Shown: one piece after another, positions 21,430 through 33,625 of the stretch
Numbering within the stretch: position 1 is the first letter of the stretch
How the letters are laid out: each line of letters starts with the position of its first letter
DNA from: Anomaloglossus baeobatrachus
Taxonomy: Eukaryota > Chordata > Amphibia > Anura > Aromobatidae
DNA length: 64,000 nucleotides
Assembly: GCF_048569485.1 (NCBI RefSeq)
Contig: NC_134355.1
Span: forward strand, 555,653,142 to 555,717,141
Direction: 5' to 3'
Made by a program: the position numbers and the translations under genes
The notes under the pieces: model-generated
What the model was told of the DNA's origin: nothing
Database searches by the model: none
Seen by the model: the letters and a program-made list of their open reading frames with translations, nothing else

Positions 21430-23010
21430 GTGAGCCGAAGATGCAGGGAGACAAAAATCTGCAGGGTAGATGAGCCACATAAGATGGGAACTATATGGGA
21501 AAAGGAACCACATGGGACGAGATCTGCAGGGGAAAAGGAGCACATGGGATGAGATCTGCTGGGGAAAGAGGCCTTGATGGGATCTGCAGGGGAATAAGCC
21601 ATGATAGGATCTGCATGGGAAAGAGGCCATAATGAAATCTGCAGGGGAAAGAGGCCATGATGGGATCTGCAGGGGAAAGAGGCCATGATGGGATGGGATC
21701 TGCAGGGGAAAGAGTCCAATGTAGCGCCCCTGAATCCATCAGGGCACTACTAGGTACTGCATCCTGACAAAGATGCAGGGCCTACCCCCAGGGACCTGGA
21801 AGACCATTGCCGGTACCACCAAAGCACATAAACATCCCCAGTTTCCCTCTCCCAATCATGGGTGACTGACTAGTCTGGGACCCAAAGGATGGCCACCCAG
21901 AGGTGGAGGCAGTCCAGTCCACTAGCCGACAACCAGGTGGGAGGGGACAGAGACAGAAAGACAGAAGAGGAGTCCGGTAGTGACAGTTGAAGGGTACAGA
22001 CATATCTCCAAACGGGGTCGTGTAGCGGTGACCTCGGTGGCGTAGGAGAGTGGTTGCCAGGGAGGGTACAGCCAGGTACCCCTGGAATCAGAGCACCATC
22101 GGGGCAGAGGACCCTAGGTCAGGCGACAGCCTCAGGCAACCTGACAAATACCTGCACATTGAGGGGACCCAAGAATCCAAGAATCCGGGGGCACCAGCAG
22201 TAAAGATTGAGCCAGGGACCGGAACAAAACACCGACCCTACAGGGCTCACACTGTTCGCCGTACGGACGAGAAACTGCCGACAGACAGTAGGGGACCTCC
22301 AGATGCTCCAAGCCGCGGGGTTCCACCAACCAGTGAGAGGTGCCGGGGAAAGAAGCCATCAGGTCACTGCAATGGCACAGGGACCACAGGGACCAGCGGT
22401 CTGAACCAGCCGTTCTCAGTGGTCATCCTTCTTTCTGCGCCAGATCCCACCATCCATTCCCTGGGACCATTCCCTGGGACCCGGCCCTACTTGCCGAGGA
22501 CCTATCATCCAGACTGCCATCACCATCAGTCCCAGTGGTAACAGACTGTGCAACAGCAGTTCCATCACTATAACCGCAACCCACAAGTGGCGTCACGATA
22601 TAAAATCTTTCATCTCCCCTGTACATATTCCCCTTTACAAAGCGACCCCCAGGGTCTCGGAAGTGGGCATCAGCCGTTACATAACCGTGACACAGCATAT
22701 ATATACGGCCTGGGACCAAGTACCCCATAGCTCTGGGGCGTCACACCATAATGGGATGGGATCTGTAGGGGAAAGAGGCCATAATGGGATGGGATCTGCA
22801 GGGAAAGAGGCCATAATGAAATGGGGATCTGCAGGGAAAAGTGGCCATAATTGGATGAGATCTGAAGGGGAAAGAGGCCATAATGGGATGGGATCGCAAG
22901 GGGAAAGAGACCACATAGGATGGGATCTGTAGGGGGAAAGGAGCCACATGGGATGGGATCCGCACTGGAAAAGCAGCCACGTGGGATGAGATCTGTATGG
23001 GGAAGGTCGT
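21430..23010 (+). repeat. Minisatellite of ~30-36 bp units, split by an LTR
   Basis: Units built on GATCTGCAGGGGAAAGAGGC plus 'catgatggg' recur in tandem at about 21430-21715 and again at 22746-23010. The solo LTR 21720-22745 separates the two halves. Units vary in length because 'gatggg' is itself doubled in some. Open frames across it (MASFPCRSH type repeats) are an artefact of the repeat. Confidence 0.85.
21720..22745 (+). repeat. Solo LTR, TGTAGCGCCCC subfamily
   Basis: A 1026-bp LTR runs from TGTAGCGCCCCTGAATCC to CTGGGGCGTCACA. The flanks CCAA and CCAT are a likely 4-bp duplication with one change. The start hairpin pairs TGTAG with CTACT and GCCCCTGA with TCAGGGC. AAGTGGCGTCACGAT lies about 150 bp from the end. 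It is inserted in the minisatellite. Confidence 0.82.
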
Positions 23011-23747
23011 TAGTTCCAATTTTAGCAGGGCTCCTTTAGTAATAATTTTTGAAAATTGTAGAAAAAAAACGGTTTATTACAATATGACTGACAGTGACTG
23101 GAACAACTGGTACTGGACAGGAGAGTGAAAGTATGGGAGGGTAAGAAGGGGAAAGAGATTTTACTTTAAATTAGTTGTATTTTTTGGTTGAGGAAAGTGC
23201 GTGAAAATGGGTGTGGCTAAGAAAATGGGTGTGGTTACAAAATGGGTGAGGTTTACAGAGAACCTGTTGTTAATTTGAATCCCACCCCTGGATGGGAGTG
23301 ATGAGAAGATGAGGTCATTAGAGGAGGACATTGCTGGCTTCAGTGATACATAGCACATCCTTTGGAGCCAAATGAGCTTTTCCCATGGTCAGCTCTGGAG
23401 CAGATAATGCTACTCGTGTTGTTGGTGGAGGAAGCTCTACAACTCCTGAAAGGTCTGGTCATACGTGTGGAATTCTTGTGTGTTAGTTCAATTGCACATT
23501 GCCGCTAGACGATTCTTTGGCACTCTGCAGGCAAGCTCTGCAAGAGCCTTCTTCTTGCCATGATTGTTTTTCAGTTAGCCAAGTTGCTCTCTTATATATC
23601 ACCTGTTTGGTGTCATGAGGGCTGGCGTCAACACCTGGGCAAGTGTCCGGCCCTGGACAGCCAGGGGGCCCACTTGCTGTCGGGTGAGGTGGTGATGTAT
23701 TCTACGGTCCCCGGGCCGATTTCCGGGGACTGCAGTGCTCAGGCCAG
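23011..23747. other. Intergenic, with a dispersed frog repeat at 23185-23295
   Basis: 23185-23295 ('ggttgaggaaagtgcgtg', 'aatgggtgtggctaagaa', 'gaatcccacccctgg') matches, inverted, the stretch at about 38250-38345, marking a short dispersed repeat of unknown class. The rest shows no supported gene. Confidence 0.5.
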
Positions 23748-26113
23748 TGTGACGCCCTGGACCAGTCAGGTAGTCACAGATAGAGCCCCGCACAACACCA
23801 GTCCCCTCACTAGGTAACACCAGCCAACCACATAAACCCTAGTCACCTCCCTCAGTGCTGGACAGACACACCAGGGGGCGGAGCCAGGCGGTTGGACACG
23901 ACCACTGAGGAGTTCAAAGTCAGTTGACAAGGAGTTCAGTTGAGAGTGCAGTGGAGGAGGTCAGGCCTGTGTGACAGGCCTGTAACAGACTGACATGTGC
24001 CAGGGTAGGAGTCCTGGTACCTTTGGCTAGGAGGCATATGGAGGCCTCTGCCTGCAGGAGCCAGGAAGACGGCTCGGTGGAACCGTGGTGGACCGGGACA
24101 GGGTAGTGGCCTGCCGGTACCAACTCGGGGAACAGATTCGGAAACCGGAGGACAAGAGGGGGTACTCAGACCCTGAAACGAGGTCTAGAAACTACTGGAC
24201 TGAGTTAATTAACTGATTGCGGTCTGGACTTTAGGTCCTTTCCCACCCAAAGTCCCTCATAGAAGACAACAGCCCAACGAGGGCACCGCCAAGGCTCAGA
24301 GATCCCACGGGCAGGCGTCTGCGGGCAAACGGGCTCTTCCGACATCCACAAGCCGGGGAGCGGACTCCTGACGCTGCAAGCGCAGGTAGTCCAACAACTC
24401 AAACAGGTGCAGGAGAAAGGCAGAGACCACCAACCAGGTGGGGGAACCCGACTGCAGCCGGCTGCGGGCACCGACCACCATCATCTTGGTTTACCAGAGA
24501 CTCGAGTGTTTCATTCTAATAGTGAGTACACCAGTGGCCTCCGGCCACTCATCTCCCTGCACTGCCAAAGCACCCCCAACGGGTCCCGGGGCCACCATCC
24601 CTGCCCACGGAGGGGTTAACAACTTGCTGCATACCATCTCCCCCGGGTGCCCCGTAACTGCAGCGGTGGTGTCCAACTTCACCACATCCCGTGGGTGGCG
24701 TCACGAACTTAAAACACGGCTCTGGTCGTACACTTACGTCCCCAAACCGCCAACCCCTTTTTGGTCGGAGTGACCGCAGGACCCCCGGGTCCGGAGACCC
24801 TCGAGCCACCCACTGAAGGTCCGGACCCGAGCAGCTCTGTTGCAGCCGAGCACGGGGCGGCACACACCGATTTCTGGTGTTATTATGCTTGTAAAATGTT
24901 TTTATCTCTTACAGTTCAAAACAAAAATAACCAATGGTGGTGGTTGGACAGCCCGTGGACGGTCTGTGGTTAACCAAGGGGGAGTGTGACGCCCTGGACC
25001 AGCCAGGTAGTCACAGATAGAGCCCCGCACAACACCAGTCCCCTCACTAGGTAACACCAGCCAACCACATAAACCCTAGTCACCTCCCTCAGTGCTGGAT
25101 AGACACACCAGGGGGCGGAGCCAGGCGGTTGGACACGCCCACCGAGGAGTTCAAAGTCAGTTGACAAGGAGTTCAGTTGAGAGTGCAGTGGAGGAGGTCA
25201 GGCCTGTGTGACAGGCCTGTAACAGACTGACAGGTGCCAGGGTTGGAGCCCGGGTACCTTTGGCTAGGAGGCATACGGAGGCCTCTGCCTGCAGGAGCCG
25301 GGAAGACGGTTTGGTGGAACCGTGGTTGACCGGGACAGGGTAGTGGCCCGCCGGTACCGACCCAGGGAACCGACTCGGAAACCGGAGCACAAGAGGGGGT
25401 ACTCAGATCCTGAAATGAGGTCTAGAAACTACTGGACTGAGTTAATTAACTGATTGCGGTCTGGACTTTAGGTCCTTTCCCACCCAAAGTCCCTCATAGA
25501 AGACAACAGCCCAACGAGGGGGACAGAAAGCCGCCACCAAGGCTCAGAGATCCCACGGGCCAGCGTCTGCGGGCAAACGGGCTCTTCCGACATCCACAAG
25601 CCGGGGAGCGGACTCCTGACGCTGCAAGAGCAGGTAGTCTAACAACTCAAACAGGTGCAGGAGAAAAGTAGGGGCCACCAACCAGGTGGGGGAACCCGAC
25701 TGCAGCCAGCTGGGGGCACCGACCACCATCATCTTGGTTTACCAGAGATTAGAGTGTTTCATTCTAATATTGAGTACACCAGTGCCCTCTGGCCGCCCAT
25801 CTCCCTGCGCTGCCAAAGCACCCCCAACGGGTCCCGGGGCCACCATCCCTGCCCACGGAGGGGTTAACAACTTGCTGCATACCATCTCCCCCAGGTGCCC
25901 CGTAACTGCAGTGGTGGTGTCCAACTTCACCACATCTTGTGGGTGGTGTCACGAACTTAAAACACGGCTCCAGCCGTACACCTACATCCCCAAATACGCC
26001 AACCCCTTTTTGGTCGGAGTGACCGCAGGACCCCCGTGTCTGGAGACCCTCAAGCCACCCACTTAAGGTCCGGACCCGAGCGGCTCGGTCGCAGCCAAGC
26101 ATGGGGCGGCACA
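23748..26113 (+). mobile_element. Compact LTR pair with a 119-bp interior
   Basis: Two direct LTRs, 23748-24865 (1118 bp) and 24985-26113 (1129 bp), both start TGTGACGCCCTGGACCAG and end GGGGCGGCACA. The whole is flanked by CCAG (23744-23747, 26114-26117), so it is one insertion. The interior ends in a polypurine tract, AAGGGGGAG, right before the 3' LTR, and carries no gag or pol. The LTRs differ by about 4% by eye, so it is clearly older than the gypsy copy at 45693. Each LTR has GTGGGTGG(C/T)GTCACGAAC about 160 bp before its end. Confidence 0.88.
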
Positions 26114-26356
26114 CCAGCAACCTCACTTTCCTGGCGGTAGGCCGTTTAAATCAGTACTTGTTGTTTGCAGCATTGATCTGTGGGTGGAGATAGCATGCCA
26201 TGTGTTCCTGTCCCACAGATGAACAGAAAGAGGAGCCACAGCACCAGCCAGGGTCCCACTGGTGCCAACCTGTATACCTTCTCAGGACTATATGTCACCC
26301 ACCCCAGCGCTGTATACCCCACCAGAACTGTATGACACCCACCCCAGAGCTGTATA

Positions 26357-27328
26357 TGTGGTACCCCTGAGGCTTCAGTCGCCACAGGGTACTGCATCTC
26401 CTTTAAGATATAGTACTCATCCCGGGTAAAGAGAGGTTAATCGCTGGTGTTTCTCACATTTACAAACCACAAACAGGTGCTTTCCCACCGGGGGGGATGG
26501 CCTGGGGTAGATAGGGGGGTGGCCATCTTGAAGCATGGAACTTTCCCGGTTATTTAGGACAGCCACCTGGGGGGTGGGCACCACTTGGGGGAAAAAGGAA
26601 GGAGCATCTCCACACATATTCAGTTAGCCCCGAGCACAGCTTGGGGTGAGGAGCACAGTCAGGACTTCGGTCCAGGCATATTTTCTCTACCTTCACACTT
26701 ATGGGAGCACCATAGGACCCGTGGCTTGGAGCAGGCTGCTCGGCCCGGGTTCTCTACAGCTACACAGGATTCCAGGGTCTGCGGAGAGTGCAGGAAACAG
26801 CTGCAGCCCGTTCGATATTCCACATTCACTGGGATTGGAGGGACCCCGACCAGAAAGGACTCACAGTGGGAACACCGGCGGTGACCTCGAATTGCTCGGG
26901 ATCGACTGGGGTCCATCACGGCGGTGACCGGCATCTCCTGGGTAAACGAGGACTGTGAGTGAAGAGACCTTGAACCCGCAGAGACTGTGTCCGCCTGTCA
27001 TTGTTGGCGCCGTTGCCCCACGCTTCGGCGCCCGACATCACTACTCCCCTCATCATCCTCCTCGGGGCCTGCTCCACCTGTGGGGAACAGAAATATCTTA
27101 GCTGCTATAACTATCCGCCCCAGAGGACAGCAAAAGCAGCGGCTGTTCCCTGGCCGCATACCGCAGGTGGTGTCACGAGACAAATATCCTCCACCATCAT
27201 CACATCCTTCCCCCTTTTTTATTGTACACCTCGAGGCCACGAAGCCGGGTAGGGTCACCCGTGACATCCCCCTGACCTGACATCACCGGTGACGAGTAAA
27301 GTTAACCCCTTGCCACGTGGGTGCAACA
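26357..27328 (+). repeat. Solo LTR, TGTGGTACCCC subfamily
   Basis: A 972-bp LTR runs from TGTGGTACCCCTGAGG to CACGTGGGTGCAACA, flanked by TATA (26353-26356, 27329-27332). It is the same subfamily as 9349-10443. GCAGGTGGTGTCACGAG lies about 155 bp from its 3' end. It is inserted within the minisatellite. Confidence 0.87.
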
Positions 27329-27762
27329 TATACCCTCTCAGAACTGTATGTCACCCACCCCAGTGCTGTATACCCCCCAGAGCTGTATGACATCCACCCC
27401 AGTGCTGTATACCCCCCGGAGCTGTATGTCACCCACTCCAGTACTCTATACCCCACCAGAACTGTATGACACCCACCCCAGTACTGTGTATTTCCTGAGC
27501 TGTATGTCCCCTGACCCCAGAGCTGTATATCCCCTCAGAGTTGTAGATCCCCCAACCCCAGTGCTGTATACCACCCCAGAGCTGTATGTCCCTCAACCCC
27601 ACTGTCTTATGTCATCCACCCCAGTGATATATACCCCCCAGAGCTGTATGTCCCCCATCTCAGTGCTGAATATCCCCCAGAGCTGTATATCCCCCAACCC
27701 CAGCACTGTACACCCTCATAGCTGTATGTTATTCCATTCCAGTGCTGTATACCCCCCAGAGA

Positions 27763-28660
27763 TTAGAAACATGAAATTGGAGTAATTACACATATGTATG
27801 ATACAAAAAAACTTCTTTATTGATACAATATAGTCATATATTCATTCAGGTGTAAGTCACTTACAGGGGCATAGGAGGAGACACCTGTCACATACCAACA
27901 TGGGTATGGTAAACCAGCCTGACCTTATTTGAATTGATCTTTTGACTTCCAGGCATTTTTCACATGTGTGCTGCACTTGATTGTTTAGGAGCAGAGCTTT
28001 TTACACTGCTTTAATCTAGCTTTCTGAAAACTGACACAATATGTGTCATTTCACCTTTGCCTGCCACATTGCAAATTGAAATACTGCATTATTGTTCATA
28101 GAATCACGGCATTATGCCACTCTGTTTCAATTCAGTTCATTTAGCCATCTAATGCGGGTTTATGATGCATAATTATTTAACACGATTGAAACTGGAGTGT
28201 GTGGTTCTATTGTAATCAGTCATAACATTCATTGATTATTAACCAGTGTTGTAGGTGATTTACACCTGAATGAATATATAGACTGGATTTGGTACTGCTC
28301 CAGTATTTAACATGTGTAGCGACAGCCCACACGCATGCCAATATGTACAAATGAATTATTATATTTACTCAAAGGCATTTCTAGTGTGTGACTTGTAGCC
28401 CTGATCATAGATCAATTTTCCCTTATATTAAGATCCATGATTTGATAATTATTGCACCTTATTCTAATCATTTCGGGCAAAAGTAGAGATTTAATCCTTG
28501 GTGTCTTTTCCCATATTTGTGTGCATCGTATGCTGCAATACTCCGTCTTTTATGTGTATTTTTAATTACAATTGGGTGATTCACGTGTATTATATTGTAT
28601 CAATAAAGAAGTTTTTTTGTATCATACATATGTGTAATTACTCCAATTTCATGTTTCTAA
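27763..28660. mobile_element. 898-bp element with ~70-bp inverted ends
   Basis: Left TTAGAAACATGAAATTGG is matched by right CCAATTTCATGTTTCTAA, and near-perfect inversion extends for about 70 bp through 'caataaagaagttttttt'. A second inverted word pair, TATATTCATTCAGGTGTAA (about 27837) and its complement (about 28265), lies further in. The outward-facing AATAAAG plus T-run resembles the ends of the Penelope arms at 12451 and 16840. It may be a pair of inverted Penelope-like fragments rather than a DNA transposon. No coding. Confidence 0.7.
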
Positions 28661-28850
28661 GGTCGTTAATGGAGTTAGCATAAAACACTTGTATAAAAAA
28701 ATGAAAAACTGGATTTTTCTATGTTTGTATACCCCCCAGAGATGTAGGTTACCCTGTAGAGCTGTATTCCCTTCATTTCTGTATGCTCCCCTCCCCAGTA
28801 ACGTGTATGTCCCCAGCACCTCTCCTGTGATGTATATACTGTGGTGTCAG

Positions 28851-29286
28851 TGTGCACGGTGTGTGGCTGAAGAGCGGCTAGGGGAGATAGTAGTAGTCAT
28901 GCATACAGAGGCTGCCAGGAAACACCGCAACCGGTTGGTAAGCCCTTGCGTCCTGGTCGCATATTCCACTGTAAGGATGCTTTTGCCACAGTTCATCCAC
29001 TGAGACAATAAATCCAACACAGGTATGCTTCTTTGAACCAGTGGAATTTTACTTGTATTCAACAAATTGGTACTTTCACAGCGCCTTACACAGGCACTGC
29101 TTCTGACCCCGACGGGGTTCCCTCCAAACTCCATTTCAACCTTAAATTTACTGGCCGACCACTTTCCTGGCACTTGTACTTCTTTGAATGCTACAAGGCC
29201 CCTTATTTCCCCGTCTGACGTCATACTGCACTAGCTGATTCAAAAAGTCCTTTAGCCTCTACATCCCACACACAGGGATTAGCTAA
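28851..29286. other. No recognisable gene
   Basis: A 125-residue minus-strand frame (28847-29224) is open but has no motif I recognise. 'gagacaataaatccaacac' at 29005 contains an AATAAA. It could be part of an unrecognised repeat. Confidence 0.4.
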
Positions 29287-31444
29287 TATAGCGCCCCTGA
29301 GAACCTCAGGGCACTACAGGGAACTTCATCCTCTTGGGGGAGCAGGACCTACCCCCTGGGACCTGGAGTACCAGTGCTTTTTCCACCAAAACACAATCTA
29401 AATCTTAGTTCTCCTCTCCACACTGGGCATAGAGGGTTAACCACGTAAGGGGACAGTCGCCATGGGAACGAGTCCCTGGGTATAGCCAGCCTGGTGGGAG
29501 GGGTCAGTCAGTCAGAGAGGAGACAGAGAGTGGGGAGCACACAGAAGAAGTGTGCGGACATGTCGCGGGCAGGGAGGGCGCTGCGCTCACCACGCTCGGG
29601 TCCGGCGCTGCTGCGGCTGCTGCTCGGTGGCTCGAGTGGTGGGCCAGATCCGGGGACTCCGGCACTCCTCGCCCGTGAGTGAAAAGGGGGTAGTTTGGGT
29701 TTGGGGAGTTGGTCCGTGACGCCACCCACGGTTTGTGGTGAGGTTGGGACACCACCGCTGCTCTGGACGGGGATTCCGGGAGCGATGACAGGGAGCAGCC
29801 GAGATGTTTCTCTCCCCTCCGTGGGTAGGGGGTTGGTAATCCCGGGTACCGGTGAGGTGTCGGGGAGGCAGGGCTGGTGAGGTGCAGGGTCGCGGGGGCA
29901 GCACGGTGCCAGATGGCACGGTGGTACTCACTCAGCCAAGAATGGATACGGAGTCTCTGGTAAAACAAACGGCTGGATGGACGGGTCCCGCAGCCGGCTG
30001 CTGTGGTTACTCCCAGTAGGTTGGTGGTGGCTGCCTTTCCCTGCACCTGTTGTGTATCTTCGGTCCCGATAGCTTCCCACCGGTAACCCGCTCCCCAGCT
30101 TGGATATGTGCCGGAGGAGCCCCTTTTGCCCGCAGGCTCTGGCCCTGGGAATTCTAGCTGTGGTGGTAGCTGTATTTCCCTTTCTCTGTTTGGACGGTTG
30201 CCTTCAATCGGGTATTTGCTGCTAGGAAACCCCGGAGGTTCCGGTCGCTAACGGATTTCACCTGTTTAACGGCGACTCCAAGCCTGGTCGGGGTCCGCAG
30301 GCCCTGCCGGTCTGTGCTGGCTTCTCTTCGCTCCCCGGTTCGGTACTGGCGGGCCACCGCCCGTCCCCGGTCCTACGGTTCCGCATCGATCGGCCTCTCC
30401 TGCAGACGGCCACCACCGTCTGCCAACCTTGCTCTCGGTGCCCGGGCCATGTACCACGTCAGTCTGCTCCTCTACTGCTCCTTCACTCCTTCTCCTTCAC
30501 TCTCCCTAACTGTTCTCCCTTCCTTTCCCGCCTCCAGGACTGTGTACTCCTAAGTGGGTGGGGCCAACCGCCTGGCTCCACCCCACCTGGTGTGGACATC
30601 AGCCCATGGAGGGAGGCAGCAAGGATTTGTGTGTGACTGGTGTGCCTATCTCGGGGTGTGGGGTGTGTTGTTGCAGTACCTGTGACGACCTGGCTAGTCC
30701 AGGGCGCCACAGACATGCCGGAGCTGGGTCCATGTAACGGTGACCCTGGGGGCACAGAAGAGAGGTCGCCAGGACGGGTACCGAGATACCACTGGGACAG
30801 GGCCCTAGGTCAAGCGCAAGTTTTAGACTGTTTGGCAAATACCTGCCTGGTGAGGACACCTTCACGGACTTCACCGAACCAAATAATCCGGGGGCATCAG
30901 CAGTAAAGTAGGATCGGGGTTTGGACACTTAAATCCCCGCAGGGTCCGCACTGCCCGCCGTACGGAGAAGGAGACTGTACCCCAAAAGGGACAGTTGGGG
31001 TCTCCATATGTTCCACGCTATGGGGGCTCAATCTACAGATAGTGCCGGGGACAGAGCAACCTGGGTCACTACATTGGCACTGGGTCTCCTGGGACCTGAA
31101 CCAGCAATCCCTGGGTCCACAGTGAGTAGAGACTGTTAAAGACAACCAGGTGTGGTCTCCATTATTGACCCACTACAACTCACAGACACAGCCCTACCTG
31201 CAGAGGGCTTACCATCACAGCTGCCACTACTACCAGCTCTGGGAGTACCCACATTCAGCAGCGGCGGTTCTCCATCATTAACAGCAACCCACAGGTGGCG
31301 TCACATGACAAAAACTCTTATCTCCCCTGTAAATACCCCCATTAACAAGAGGGACCCAGAGCACGGGACCGAGCAACGGCCACCAGAGTGACATTCCCAT
31401 TTGTTATTACCCGGGACCGAGTACCCCCTTCTCTGGGTGCTACA
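29287..31444 (+). repeat. LTR of TGTAGCGCC type interrupted by another LTR
   Basis: The left part, 29287-29560, starts TATAGCGCCCCTGAGAACC; the right part, 30716-31444, ends GGTGCTACA. They align with the continuous LTR at 21720-22745 (for example 'gggggcatcagcagtaaag' in place). The inserted LTR is 29561-30711. ACAGGTGGCGTCACATG lies about 145 bp from the end. The outer flanks CTAA/CTTG are not a clean duplication. Confidence 0.8.
29561..30711 (-). repeat. Solo LTR nested in an LTR; same family as the gypsy copies
   Basis: This 1151-bp LTR is in minus orientation, flanked by GACA (29557-29560, 30712-30715). Plus-strand edges are TGTCGCGGGCAGGGAGGG and CCAGGGCGCCACA. The first edge matches the LTRs of the full gypsy elements. 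On the minus strand the start hairpin is TGTGGCGCCCTGG...CCAGG..GTCACA. Confidence 0.87.
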
Positions 31445-31846
31445 CTTGCACTATTGCAGGGTTTATTCCGAAACCACTCCTTCGCCCGTGCTTCTGGTCA
31501 GGACTTGCTCTTCTCCTTTAAGAGCCCACTGACCTTCAGCCTTGCAGGGAAATTTGTTGGGTTTTCTATCCAGGTAGATGGACACCACCCCAACCATCCG
31601 GAATCAACCCCTCTTCTGGGGACACGGTCACAACCAGTCCTCTAGTGAACAGGACCCCTTGTATCCAGTGTGAAAGGTCGACCCTTAGGATCTTCTCTAA
31701 TTAATGATTGGGCTTCTTGTCTTTCTCCTACTGAAGGGGGGGATCTCCCTCGCAGTCTAGGTCTGCTCGCACAGCCGTCCACAAGCAACACTCCAGATTT
31801 TCAGCTCCGACCATGAAACAGGCAGTCATTTCTCTCTACAATCTAC
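31445..31846. other. No gene seen
   Basis: No convincing frame, repeat end or regulatory site was identified. Confidence 0.45.
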
Positions 31847-31887
31847 TACCGTGTTTTTCCAAAAATAAGACCTCCCCCCAAAATAAG

Positions 31888-32724
31888 TGTGTCGCCCGGG
31901 GACCAGGGGTACTCAGATCCGGGCCACGGGGTCACTTCTGTGGGTATCACGGTGGCGCGACCCGGTCTGTGATCCCAGGCTCCACAATAAAGGGGGATTA
32001 AGTAGGGGAGATTGTCCATGACGCCACCCGTGGTGTGCGGTGAGGTAACGGAGCACCGCCGCTGCCGGTTAATGGATCCCGGGGATGGTGGTGGGCAGCA
32101 AGGTGGTGATTTCCCGCCACGGGTAGGGTGTTGGTGTCCCGGGACCCCGGTGAGGTGGTGCAGGGAGGAGATGGAGACGGTCTGAGAGCTGTGCATCCGG
32201 TTGGACCGGGGGATGTTGTTACTCACAGTTCGCTTTGCAAGAAAATTCACACAGAGTCAGGAATTAACCAGAAACTGCGGTAGTCCGCAGCCTTCGGTAC
32301 GGAGGGTGTTAGTGTCCCACACACGGTGCAGCAGCCCCTGTTCTTTCCCTGCATCCAGGTGCCTCTCTCTCCACTCTCTTCCTCTTTCTCCTCAGCCGGG
32401 AACGAGGGGTCCACTCTTCTGCAGTGATCCGGGTCACCCTAGGTACCGGCGGGCCGCTACCCTGCCCCGGCTACCTCTGGCCCCTTCCTCACTAACAGCC
32501 TGTCCCGGCCCTTTCGGAGCACGCTTCTGTAGCAGCCTGGGAGCTACAACTCCAGACTCCTCTCCTGTCTCTTTCTCCACACACTCTGCTCCAGCCCCTC
32601 CCCTCCTGCTCTGTTTTGTTCTTACACTGGGGGATGTGGTTTGTCCTGCTGCACTGGTGTGGGATCAGGTTACCAAGGAGGATTAACTCTTTCTGTGACA
32701 ACCTGGCTTTGCCAGGGCGTCACA
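31888..32724 (-). repeat. Solo LTR nested in a MITE
   Basis: An 837-bp LTR in minus orientation has the duplication TAAG (31884-31887, 32725-32728). The plus-strand right edge CTTTGCCAGGGCGTCACA is the reverse complement of the TGTGACGCCCTGGCAAAG start. The motif ATGACGCCACCCG lies about 130 bp inside its 3' end. Confidence 0.86.
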
Positions 32725-32947
32725 TAAGCCCTAGCAGGGATTTTCAGCATTTTCGGAGAAAGGCTTAAATATAAGCCCTCCCCCGAAAATAAGACCTAGT
32801 CGCGGATCAATAATGAAGTGTCTGTGCAGCTAAAAAAGATACAGATACTGCAGGACACTTCATTATACACAGCGGCACCCGACAATTACACTCACCCGAC
32901 ACTGAGCGGCAGGACCTGCAGTGATCACACACCCGCACACATCAGCT

Positions 32948-32980
<33 letters not shown>

Positions 32981-33581
32981 AGATCTGACACACACACACC
33001 AGATCTCACACACAAACATTGGATCGCACACTCAGTCAGATCGCACACATAAGCCGATCGCACACACAAACATCGGATCACACGCAAACATCAAATCACA
33101 CACACAATCGGATCGCACACACATCGGATCACATACACACTCACCTCATCCAGCGACACCGATCTCTTCTCGCCAGGAGAATCCAGAGAGGCAGTGCAGC
33201 GGAGCGCAACGAACAGGACCTGCGGACGGACACGTGACTTGCTCTCATCCCCTGCTGCCGTAAGTGCTGGATGTGATGTGTGTGTGTGTGTGTGTGTGTG
33301 TGTGTCTTTGTGATCTGCTGTGTGTGTCTGCGATTGGCTGTGTGTGTCTGCGATCGGCTGTGTTTTTCTGTGATCGGCTGTGCGTGCCTGTGATCGGATG
33401 TGTGTATCTGTGATCGGCTGTGTGTGCCTGTGATCGGATGTGTGTATCTGTGATCGGCTGTGTGTATCTGTGATCGGCTGTGTGTGCTTGCGATCTGCTG
33501 TGTGTGATCTGCTGTGTATATCTGCGATCTGCTGTGTGTGTGATCTGCTGTGTGTGATCTGCTGTGTATATCTGCAATCTG

Positions 33582-33617
<36 letters not shown>

Positions 33618-33625
33618 TCTGCTGT
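32948..33625 (+). repeat. CA/GT microsatellites and a TGTGATCGGC minisatellite
   Basis: (CA)n lies at about 32949-32980. GT runs lie at about 33273-33304 and 33583-33616. Between them are tandem units of about 20 bp, TGTGATCGGCTGTGTGTATC and variants (33305-33575). All lie inside the element at 31847-33923. The frames across them are artefacts. Confidence 0.85.

Larger units (their letters stand above)
26240..28850 (+). repeat. Minisatellite of ~40-bp units, split twice
   Basis: Units of the type CCCCAGTGCTGTATACCCC followed by CAGAGCTGTATGTCACCCA occupy 26240-26356 and 27329-27762, and more degenerate units lie at about 28715-28850. A solo LTR (26357-27328) and an inverted-repeat element (27763-28660) interrupt the array. 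The frame at 27321-27785 only reflects the repeat. Confidence 0.82.

Noticed and set aside
21279-21739. Frames with repeating 'PADPIMASFPCRSH' text, also at 22741-23019
   Set aside because: Minisatellite translation on the minus strand, not a repeat protein.
27321-27785. 154-residue frame with repeating 'TPVLYTPQSCMSP' text
   Set aside because: It is the translation of the ~40-bp minisatellite.
28498-28683. 61-residue hydrophobic frame that could be a membrane peptide
   Set aside because: It lies inside the inverted-repeat element 27763-28660 and is a T-rich artefact.
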